Shown in pieces: positions 31,901-37,788 of a DNA stretch of 64,000 nucleotides; within the stretch, counting starts at the first letter, position 1, and every line of letters starts with the position of its first letter. Below the pieces are notes generated by a model that saw only the letters and a program-made list of their open reading frames with translations, was not told where the DNA came from and did not search any database. Source of the DNA: Deltaproteobacteria bacterium (lineage in GTDB: Bacteria; Myxococcota_A; Polyangia; DRWM01; JAAZOP01); NCBI GenBank assembly GCA_016218815.1, contig JACRCX010000055.1:1-64000 (forward strand), given 5' to 3'. The translations under genes and the position numbers were made by a program.

Positions 31901-32808
31901 CCCGGAGCTGGCAGGTCGCCGCCTTCTCGTCGGCCGGGAGGATCGGCGAGGCCCGGGAAGCCTTGCGCGAAGCGCAGGAGCTGGCCTCGGGGGCCGAACC
32001 CGCCGTCCAGGCCTTCGTCGCGGCCCGCCGCGCCGAGCTGGCCGGCGCGCTCGGCGACCTGGCCGAACGCCGCGATGCCTTCGCCGCGGCCGCCCGCCTC
32101 TATCGCGAATGCGGCGAAGTGCGCCGCGCCGCCGGCGCCGCCGCCAACCTCGCCGATGTCCACAACCGCGTCGGTGCCTACGGCGACGCCGCCGAAGCCC
32201 TGCGCGCCGCCGTCGAGGACTGCCGCCGCGTCGGCAACCGTGTCCGCGAGGGCTACGCCCTGTGCAACCTCGGCTACTCCCGGACCATGGCCGGTGCCCC
32301 GCGCGACGCCCTCGCCACGCTGGCCGAGGCCGAGCGCGTCGCCCGCGCCGTCCGCGATCAGCGCCTGCGCGCCGGCGTCCGCCTGTACCGCCTGCGTGCC
32401 CTGCTCGCGCTGCCGGATCCCGCCGCCGCGCGCGCCGAGTCGGAGCAGGCACTCGCCGAAACGGAGCGCCTCGGCGCTCCGGGGTTGCTCGTGCTCACCC
32501 TGACCGTCGCCGCCCGCTGCCGCCTCGCCGTGGGCGACGCCTCCGCCGCGCTCGCCCTGTCCGAACGCGCCCTCGCCCTGCGCGATCAGCTCGGCGGCGT
32601 GGAAGAGGACGAGGCCGAAGTCTATCTCACGCACGCGCGCGCTCTCGCCGCCGTCGGCCGCCTCGAGGAGGCCCGCCGCGTGCAGCAGACCGGCCGCGAT
32701 CGCCTCTGGGCCATCGCCGGCCGCATCGCCGATCTCGGCTGGCGCGCCCGCTTCCTCCGCGACGTCCCCGCCCACCGCCTCCTCGTCGAATCCGACGAGT
32801 TCGGATGA
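28936..32808 (+). CDS. Ser/Thr kinase - degenerate cyclase - AAA ATPase - TPR signalling protein
   Basis: 1290 aa, no TM. Kinase domain about 24-280 with GEGGMGVV (31-38), AAIKFL lysine, HRDLKPSN (142-149) and DFG (162-164). Residues about 305-430 align in pattern with class III nucleotide cyclases found between kinase and AAA modules (QEQGGLFMPLVGGRALGLFG, then GLAGSVLQAAEAG), but the metal-binding Asp residues are missing, so this is a pseudo-cyclase. An AAA-type ATPase follows: Walker A GPPGIGKS (about 484-491), Walker B LALLVEDLQWAD, sensor LLVLATARPELR. The last 500 residues are TPR-like helical pairs. Closest known layout is the PknK/AfsK-like multidomain kinases. Likely an integrator of signals controlling secreted-protein genes nearby. 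Confidence 0.88.
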   Translation: MGQRDTQRTPPPVGPAPGAVVGGFVLGDRLGEGGMGVVHRALGPDGRPAAIKFLVASTTSGKEAARRFAREAAIRIPHPNVCQVLDAGHALDGTPWIAMELLEGESLEARLARGRLPPAETVDLGVQVCRGLTAAHGAGIVHRDLKPSNLFLCRDGTVKLFDFGIALLWSGEATRMTTAGMILGTPWYLSPEQARGQADLDARTDVWSLGVALWEGLAGRAPFARETPLASVVAVLMEDPPPLAVVAPSAPPSLGAVIERAMRKVREERWPDAASFGDALRSADLTTAPALPVPPSEPSRSIPPGEQRVVAVLLAQGVRDREALEAAVQEQGGLFMPLVGGRALGLFGGDAWEGDEVARAATAASASRAAAACMSVSSGRAAQSGAGLAGSVLQAAEAGCKLGLAGVAVDPEAARGLGDSFELRDAAGGFTELPAARPSRDALPRSDEQGASATFGRQAELAVIRQAVERLLDERRAAALLLSGPPGIGKSRLRREAARLVAAAAPAAWVLTARGETLRRETAFALVLSALRDHAQLGAIRHGWPRLDPAAPLHERRLAVLRLALEAVGEQGGAPAWVGVLGELLGVDVGEAAAASAAAPRDPQVVRDRFRMALLDYFGALAARAPLALLVEDLQWADAPSLELLEDLLDRHADRPLLVLATARPELRESGREPFAGLEAVRLQVRGLAVADVARLAAAVAGRSLSDALVRSVAERTAGNPLFVREIMLELRERGSLDAGASDLPLPLTVEAAVQSRLDHLRLVEKDLCKRAAVLGRPFATPEVSALGVADAEHTLESLSRQEILVARGRARGGRDWQFRSTLVADVAYRMLADDLRAELHRRAAGFLSSAPQAEPEEVATHFERGGQPAQAAAWYRKAARAAAERGDSVTVVRCAEPALRDAPAGEGVFELHRDYAVALGYLGRREEQERELGLAIVAAPRDADRAHILVYRAELFWRTGRMAEAFGAAEAAVACAARAADRTALALARSWQVAAFSSAGRIGEAREALREAQELASGAEPAVQAFVAARRAELAGALGDLAERRDAFAAAARLYRECGEVRRAAGAAANLADVHNRVGAYGDAAEALRAAVEDCRRVGNRVREGYALCNLGYSRTMAGAPRDALATLAEAERVARAVRDQRLRAGVRLYRLRALLALPDPAAARAESEQALAETERLGAPGLLVLTLTVAARCRLAVGDASAALALSERALALRDQLGGVEEDEAEVYLTHARALAAVGRLEEARRVQQTGRDRLWAIAGRIADLGWRARFLRDVPAHRLLVESDEFG

Positions 32809-32840
32809 CCCGGACCCTCCCCACCTCTCCCGCCGTCCTG

Positions 32841-32861
32841 CCCTGAACGAAGTCGAAGGGG
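32841..32861. repeat. dispersed CCCTGAAC/GTCGAAGGGG repeat, copy 1
   Basis: 21-bp imperfect palindrome reading CCCTGAACGAAG then TCGAAGGGG. Related copies are at 56108-56128 and, inverted, at 60619-60638. Located between convergent genes. Confidence 0.75.
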
Positions 32862-32929
32862 CCTCCCCACCTCTCCTCTTCCGGTCCTGAAAAGCCCGCC
32901 GCGCCGTCCCGAGCCGTTGGATTGGCAGC

Positions 32930-34468
32930 TCAGTACGGCGGATCAGGATCGATCAACCCCCGCAAACCCGTCCGATCCAGATCCCCCACCGCCGGCAGCA
33001 CCCGGATCGAAATGCGCCCCGCCACGCTCAGGATGCCCAGCCCCGGATCGTAGTCCGTCAGCCCCGTCCCCCCACCCCGCGTGATGCCGGCGTCCCAGGC
33101 CCCGGCCACCTCGCCGTTCTGCGCCACAGCCCCCAGCTCCTCGCCCGTTCCGTACACGTCGATCCCCGAAATACTCACCCCGTCCATCGTCCCGCCGCCC
33201 AGGTCCAACAGCAGCCCGATGCGCGCGTTGTCGTGCAGCACCAGGTCGGCCAGCGTCGCGCCCGCCTGCGGGCGCACCACCTGGATGCCGTCCGCCGCCC
33301 GCCGCTCCGCGAGCGCCCCGCAGTCCAGGCAGCCCCACCGCGTCGTCTCCACCGCCGCATCCCGGATCGTCAGCGACACCGGGTCCACCACCACGATCCC
33401 CGCGTACCGGTTGCCCCGCAGCGACGTCCCCGCCCCCGTCACCTCCAGGCTCTGCGTCCCCTGCGCCCACAGCCCCGCTCGCCCGTTCCCGTGCGCCGCC
33501 AGCCGCTCGTGCCGCACCGTCCCCCCGTCGTGCACCAGCCCGAACCCCTCCCCCCCGGAAACCACCAGATCCGTCGAGTGCACGATCGCCCCGTCCACGA
33601 ACACTCCCCCGAACGAGGGCGGCAGGCCGTCCTCCCCCCCGCCGGGCTCCCCGATCAACGGCCCCCCCAGCCAGTGCGACCTCGAAAGGTCGACCCCGGC
33701 CAGCGTCGTGTCGCCCGCCGACACCGCTAGCCCGACGCCCAGATTGTCCGGCGCGCCGCCCCCGGTCCAGACCGTGGTCGTCCCCACCAGCACCACGCCG
33801 AATCCGGCGAACCCGCGCACCCGCACCCCGTCCAGCTCCGCGCGCCCCCCCCGCACCACCACCAGCCCGTGCGTCGCCATCGATTCCGGTCGCGCCTCCT
33901 CCGGCCGCGTCGTCCCCCCCGCCGCGAACGGACCCTCCAGCTCCACCGTCGTCAGCTTGAGCGACGCCGTCCGCTCCACCCCGATCGCCACGCCTCGCGT
34001 CGCGACCACCGTCACCCGGTCCGCCTCGATCGCCCCCCCGCCCCCGATCGCCGCGATGCCGTAGTTCGACGCCGACTCGATCCTCAGATCCGTCACCCGC
34101 GTCGTCGCCCCCCGCCCCGTCCGCAACGTGAGCACCGGCCGGAACGCGTCGCCCGGCGTCTCCAGCACGGTCGCCTCCCCTTGTCCCGCCAACGTCACGC
34201 CCGCCGGTACCTCGAACGTCCCCGCGACCCGGCACGCGCCGATGGTCACCGTCTCCCCCGCCCGGGCCTGCTCCAGCCTCCGCCCCAGCTCCGCCGCGTC
34301 GCAGGTCACGCCCCCGTCGCCCGACGCGTCCGGAGCGGCATCCGGCCCGCCGTCGTCCGCGTCCGGGACGCCGACATCTCCGTCGTCCGCCCCGGCCAGG
34401 ATCCCGCAGCCATGCGACGCCCACGCCATCGCCGCGATCACCCCGACGGTCAACGTCCGTCTCGTCAT
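32930..34468 (-). CDS. right-handed beta-helix lipoprotein
   Basis: 512 aa. ATG at 34468 with GGAGGTCG upstream, chosen over 34492. Signal peptide TLTVGVIAAMAWASHGC, then an acidic linker (VPDADDGGPDAAPDASGDGG) and a long domain of repeating short strands with G/V/D patterns typical of parallel beta-helices (AGVTLAGQGEATVLETPG, TRVTDLRIESASNYGIAAIG, GIVVVDPVSLTIRDAAVETT). Such proteins often bind or cleave polysaccharide, but no catalytic residues can be assigned. One C-x-x-C (GCLDCG) is present. Divergent from the VWA lipoprotein gene, with back-to-back promoters in 115 bp. Confidence 0.8.
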   Translation of the reverse strand: MTRRTLTVGVIAAMAWASHGCGILAGADDGDVGVPDADDGGPDAAPDASGDGGVTCDAAELGRRLEQARAGETVTIGACRVAGTFEVPAGVTLAGQGEATVLETPGDAFRPVLTLRTGRGATTRVTDLRIESASNYGIAAIGGGGAIEADRVTVVATRGVAIGVERTASLKLTTVELEGPFAAGGTTRPEEARPESMATHGLVVVRGGRAELDGVRVRGFAGFGVVLVGTTTVWTGGGAPDNLGVGLAVSAGDTTLAGVDLSRSHWLGGPLIGEPGGGEDGLPPSFGGVFVDGAIVHSTDLVVSGGEGFGLVHDGGTVRHERLAAHGNGRAGLWAQGTQSLEVTGAGTSLRGNRYAGIVVVDPVSLTIRDAAVETTRWGCLDCGALAERRAADGIQVVRPQAGATLADLVLHDNARIGLLLDLGGGTMDGVSISGIDVYGTGEELGAVAQNGEVAGAWDAGITRGGGTGLTDYDPGLGILSVAGRISIRVLPAVGDLDRTGLRGLIDPDPPY

Positions 34469-34495
34469 TCCGACCTCCGCCGCCACCGGCATTTC

Positions 34496-34524
34496 ATGCT
34501 GACCCGCGGTCGCTCACCTGTCAA
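34496..34524 (-). promoter_or_regulatory. promoter for beta-helix lipoprotein
   Basis: -35 TTGACA (34524-34519), 17-bp spacer, -10 CAGCAT (34501-34496). Confidence 0.45.
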
Positions 34525-34537
34525 GGGACCGTGGGGC

Positions 34538-34565
34538 TTGCGCCGGCCCGGAATCGGGGTAACGT
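34538..34565 (+). promoter_or_regulatory. promoter for VWA lipoprotein
   Basis: -35 TTGCGC (34538-34543), 16-bp spacer, -10 TAACGT (34560-34565); GGAGGT and the ATG at 34585 follow. Confidence 0.45.
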
Positions 34566-34584
34566 ACAGGGCGGAGGTCAGGCC

Positions 34585-36453
34585 ATGCGCAGGGGAAGTC
34601 CGGCCGCGTCGCTGGTCCTGCTGTGCCTCGTCGCGCCGCTCGCCGGCTGCTCGCCGTCCGCGGACCCGTGCGACGGACTCGATTGCTCGTTCTTCGGCGT
34701 CTGCGGCCGCCTCTCCTCCGGCCAGGAAGGCTACTGCCTCTGCCGGCTCGGCGCCCACCCGATCGCGGACGGCCTCGATTGCGCCCCGAACGACTACGTG
34801 GACCCGTGCCGCGGCGTCGACTGCTCCTCCGCCGGCTACTGCTTCGCCGTCAGCGGGTTTCCCATCTGCGAGTGCGACCCGGGGACCCGCCGCGACGGGA
34901 CCGGCCTCTACTGCCTCCCCGACGGCTCGGCCCCGCCCGATGCCGGCACCGAGGCCGACTCCGGCGCCGAGGATGCCCCCTCCGGCGAGGCCGAGGCCGG
35001 CTGGTGGCTCGACGAACAGGTTCGTGAACCGGGCCTCACCAAGCTCGACATCGTCCTGCTCGTCGACAACTCCGGCTCCATGTCCCAGGAACAGGATGCG
35101 CTCGCCCTCCAGTTCCCCGAGTTGCTCGGCGAGCTCCTCGACCCCCCGGACGCCGACGGCGACACCCGCCCCGACCACGCCCCCGTCGAGGACCTCAACC
35201 TCGGCGTCATCTCGTCCGACATGGGCACCGCCGGCTATCGCGTGCCGACCTGCACCTGGGCCGACGTCGGCGACAACGGCTGCATGCAGCACCATCCCGT
35301 CGGGCTCCCCTGCGGCGTCCACAGCTACCCGACCTGGCTCGCGCGCAATCCCGAGAACGCCGACACCTACCCCGTCGAGCAGATGGTCGAGGACTTCGGC
35401 TGCCTCGCCACCCTCGGCACCGCCGGTTGCGGCTTCGAGCAGCAGCTCAAGGCGATGCACCAGGCGCTCTCCGCCGATCTCGCCCCCGGCGCCTGCAACG
35501 CCGGCTTCCTCCGCAACGATTCGCTCCTCGCGCTGCTCTGGCTCACCGACGAGGAAGACTGCTCGGTCCTGCCCGACCATCCGGAAATCTTCGACATGGA
35601 CCGCGACGACCTCGGCCACCTCAACATCCGCTGCTTCCTCCACCCGGAGCTGGTCGAGCCCGTCTCGGACTACGTCGCCGCGTTCGGCAACCTCCGGCCC
35701 ACGGGTGCGGCCAACGTCGTCCTGGCCATGATCGTCGGCGTCCCCCCGGACGAGCCCCGCTGCATCGGCGCCGGCGATACCCTCGCCGCGTGCCTCGGCC
35801 TCCCCGCCATGACGGCGCGAATCGATCCCGGCTCGGCCACCACCCTGGTCCCCTCGTGCGACACCGACCTGGGCCTCGCGTACCCCCCCCGGCGCTTCGT
35901 CGAGCTCGCCCGGTTGTGGGGCCCCGACGCCTACGTGGACTCGATCTGCAAGACCGACTGGAACGATGCCTTCCGGAACCTCTCCCGCCGCGTCGTCGCC
36001 GGCATGGGCGAGGATCGCGTGTGCCTCGACCGCGCCCCCTCGTTCGACGGCACCACCTGCGTCGCCCAGTGCTGGCTGATCGAAACCCTCGACGACGGCC
36101 GCGAATGCTCGGCCGATCCCTCGTGCCCCCAGACCTGGTGCCCGCCCGCGACCCCGGAGTCGCTCGACCGCCTGCGGCCGTGCACCGATCCGGCGACCGG
36201 CGCCCTCTGCCTGCCCCTCAAGCGCGATCTGGGTACGACCCGCGAGAGCGGCTACGACCGCCGCCAATGCCTCGTCCGCCAGGTCCCCCGCGACCCCCTG
36301 GCCTACCGCTGCGGCGGCCCGCTCGGCGACGGCTGGTACTTCGTTCCCGCCACCTGGTCGGAGGAATCGTGCGCCGAGCTGGTCTTCTCGCGCTCCGGCT
36401 CTCTCCCCCTCCTCGCCCGCGGCTCCTCCGCCGCCTTCCGTTGTCCGCGGTAG
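34585..36453 (+). CDS. VWA-domain lipoprotein with EGF-like modules
   Basis: 622 aa. GGAGGTCAGGCC before the ATG; lipobox VAPLAGC. Two EGF-like Cys-rich modules (about 26-60 CDGLDCSFFGVCG...CLCRLG, and 71-105 CRGVDCSSAGYCF...CECDPG), an acidic linker, then a von Willebrand A-like domain beginning KLDIVLLVDNSGSMSQEQ with the MIDAS D-x-S-x-S intact. The rest is rich in paired cysteines (for example CSVLPDHPEIFDMDRDD, CIGAGDTLAACLG). VWA proteins mediate metal-dependent adhesion; this one is probably on the cell surface. The gene ends directly against the stop codon of the convergent MYXO-CTERM gene. Confidence 0.85.
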   Translation: MRRGSPAASLVLLCLVAPLAGCSPSADPCDGLDCSFFGVCGRLSSGQEGYCLCRLGAHPIADGLDCAPNDYVDPCRGVDCSSAGYCFAVSGFPICECDPGTRRDGTGLYCLPDGSAPPDAGTEADSGAEDAPSGEAEAGWWLDEQVREPGLTKLDIVLLVDNSGSMSQEQDALALQFPELLGELLDPPDADGDTRPDHAPVEDLNLGVISSDMGTAGYRVPTCTWADVGDNGCMQHHPVGLPCGVHSYPTWLARNPENADTYPVEQMVEDFGCLATLGTAGCGFEQQLKAMHQALSADLAPGACNAGFLRNDSLLALLWLTDEEDCSVLPDHPEIFDMDRDDLGHLNIRCFLHPELVEPVSDYVAAFGNLRPTGAANVVLAMIVGVPPDEPRCIGAGDTLAACLGLPAMTARIDPGSATTLVPSCDTDLGLAYPPRRFVELARLWGPDAYVDSICKTDWNDAFRNLSRRVVAGMGEDRVCLDRAPSFDGTTCVAQCWLIETLDDGRECSADPSCPQTWCPPATPESLDRLRPCTDPATGALCLPLKRDLGTTRESGYDRRQCLVRQVPRDPLAYRCGGPLGDGWYFVPATWSEESCAELVFSRSGSLPLLARGSSAAFRCPR

Positions 36454-36460
36454 CTACCGC
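36447..36460. other. 14-bp palindrome containing both convergent stop codons
   Basis: GCGGTAGCTACCGC is a perfect palindrome; TAG (36451-36453) ends the plus-strand VWA gene and CTA (36454-36456) is the TAG of the minus-strand gene, so no base separates the two coding sequences. Confidence 0.85.
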
Positions 36461-37422
36461 TGACTCCCGCGCCGCCGCCGTGCCGTCCACCCCAACACCG
36501 CAAACGCCACCACCATCAGCCCCGCACCCCCGGCGCCCGGTGTCGCCCGACAGGTGCACCCGCCGCCCGATGCGCTCGGCACGCACTGCCCCAGGCTGTT
36601 GCACGACATCTCGCCCCCCGGACAATCCGCGGACGTCCGGCAGTCGAACGTGCACGTCCCGCCGTCCCCGCAGTACTGCGCCTCCGGACACTCCGTGTTG
36701 CTGGTGCAACCCGGCGCCGCGTCGCCCTCCCCGCCGCCGTCCCCCGTCGCCTCGCCGTCGGCATCCGCCTCCACGGACGAGTCGGCTTCGGCGGACGAGT
36801 CGGCGCCCGCGTCCGCATCCGCATCCCCGTCCGCGTCCGCGTCCGCCCCGGCCGGCGTCGCCACCACGGCCCGGATGATCCAGTCGCCCTCGAGGCCGAG
36901 CGCCTGGCTCCGCACCCACCCCATCCCGCTGGCGTCGATGAAGTTTCGCTCCGGATAGTCCAGCCCGTCGTCGTCCCGCGCCACACTCGGCAGCCCGCCG
37001 GCCTGGAACTCGATGCCCACGCGGAACGGTCCGGTGACGTCGATGGCGCCGCCGTCGGTCGGGTCGACCTCCTGCAGCGCCTCGTCCGACGGCGTCACCG
37101 TGAACTCGTTCACGTACAGCTCGCTCCCGGGGTCGTCGGTCCCCGCCGCGTCGTCCCACACGTGGATCGTGACGTTGCGCGGCGTCGCGTCCCCCCCGCC
37201 GCCGAAGAGGAACTGGATCCGCAAGAGCTGCGTCGGCGCCTCCGGCACGAACCGCGACGCCGCCGCCTCGCCCGTGACGAACCCCGACTGGAACCCGGCC
37301 GTGCCGCCCGTCCCGAACCCGTCGTTCGTCAGCGTCGTCTCCGCCCCCGCGACTCGGCCAAGCGACAACACGAGCGCCCCCGCCAGCAACAGCCCCCCCC
37401 GGTGCATCACGCGACGTTCCAT
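36454..37422 (-). CDS. secreted protein with MYXO-CTERM-type sorting signal
   Basis: 322 aa. AAGGAGGGGCGAGG precedes ATG 37422. Cleavable signal (LLLAGALVLSLGRVAGA), a beta-rich N-domain (about 25-185), an Asp/Ala/Ser/Glu-rich linker (ADADADGDADADAGADSS), a small Cys module (CTSNTECPEAQYCGDGGTC), and a C-terminal tail GGGCTCRATPGAGG, hydrophobic GLMVVAFAVLGW and basic ARRRRGSQR. This Cys-TM-Arg tail is the MYXO-CTERM arrangement recognised and processed by myxosortase, leading to surface anchoring. It is the strongest taxonomic marker in the window. Confidence 0.85.
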   Translation of the reverse strand: MERRVMHRGGLLLAGALVLSLGRVAGAETTLTNDGFGTGGTAGFQSGFVTGEAAASRFVPEAPTQLLRIQFLFGGGGDATPRNVTIHVWDDAAGTDDPGSELYVNEFTVTPSDEALQEVDPTDGGAIDVTGPFRVGIEFQAGGLPSVARDDDGLDYPERNFIDASGMGWVRSQALGLEGDWIIRAVVATPAGADADADGDADADAGADSSAEADSSVEADADGEATGDGGGEGDAAPGCTSNTECPEAQYCGDGGTCTFDCRTSADCPGGEMSCNSLGQCVPSASGGGCTCRATPGAGGAGLMVVAFAVLGWTARRRRGSQR

Positions 37423-37532
37423 CCTCGCCCCTCCTTCCGCATCCGCACACCTCGGCGCGCGCGAATCAAGCACGAGCCTGAACACGAACGACCACGCGGT
37501 CAAGTCCCACGCTCCCCTTCCGTTCCAACGCC

Positions 37533-37590
37533 TTGTTCGCCGGTTCCCCGTTCCCTGTTCCCTGTTCGCCGGTTCCCTTCCCCCGTTCGC
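37533..37590. repeat. low-complexity GTTCCC/GTTCGCC block
   Basis: Intergenic string of CCGTTCCCTGTTCCCTG and TTCGCCGGTTCCC units just upstream of the tRNA promoter; simple-sequence in character like the other intergenic blocks. Confidence 0.6.
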
Positions 37591-37601
37591 CTTCCCCACG
37601 C

Positions 37602-37607
37602 TATTCT
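37602..37607 (+). promoter_or_regulatory. -10 element of tRNA-Leu
   Basis: TATTCT, 14 nt before the first base of the tRNA. No convincing -35 box at the right distance. Confidence 0.35.
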
Positions 37608-37621
37608 CCCAATCCCCCGCT

Positions 37622-37707
37622 GCCCGGGTGGCGGAATCGGCAGACGCCGGGGGCTTAAAACCCCCTGGTCCCCACGGACCGTGCGGGTTCGACTCCCGCC
37701 CCGGGCA
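37622..37707 (+). tRNA. tRNA-Leu (anticodon TAA)
   Basis: 86 nt. Acceptor stem GCCCGGG (37622-37628) pairs with CCCGGGC (37700-37706); discriminator A at 37707. The anticodon loop CTTAAAA sits between GGGGG and CCCCC stems and gives anticodon TAA. A long variable arm (GGTCCCCACGGACC region) marks a class II tRNA such as Leu. T-arm GCGGG TTCGACT CCCGC is perfect. The 3' CCA is not encoded. Reads UUA/UUG codons, which are very rare in this GC-rich genome. Confidence 0.97.
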
Positions 37708-37711
37708 CCCC

Positions 37712-37741
37712 TTGGCCCGCCGCCCAATTCGCCGCTATACT
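37712..37741 (+). promoter_or_regulatory. promoter for PHP-domain lipoprotein
   Basis: -35 TTGGCC (37712-37717), 18-bp spacer, -10 TATACT (37736-37741). Confidence 0.45.
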
Positions 37742-37770
37742 CTCCCCCGACCGAAAGCTTCCGGGGGAGA
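37741..37770 (+). other. 9-bp-stem hairpin in the 5' leader
   Basis: TCTCCCCCG (37741-37749) pairs perfectly with CGGGGGAGA (37762-37770) around a 12-nt loop. It ends 2 nt before the GGGAGGG ribosome binding site of the PHP gene. It could end tRNA transcription (no T-run) or modulate translation. Confidence 0.5.
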
Positions 37771-37788
37771 CCGGGAGGGTTCTGTAAG

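Noticed and set aside
37622..37707. tRNA-Leu as an integration (att) site
   Set aside because: No repeat of the tRNA 3' end was found elsewhere in the window and no integrase gene is nearby.
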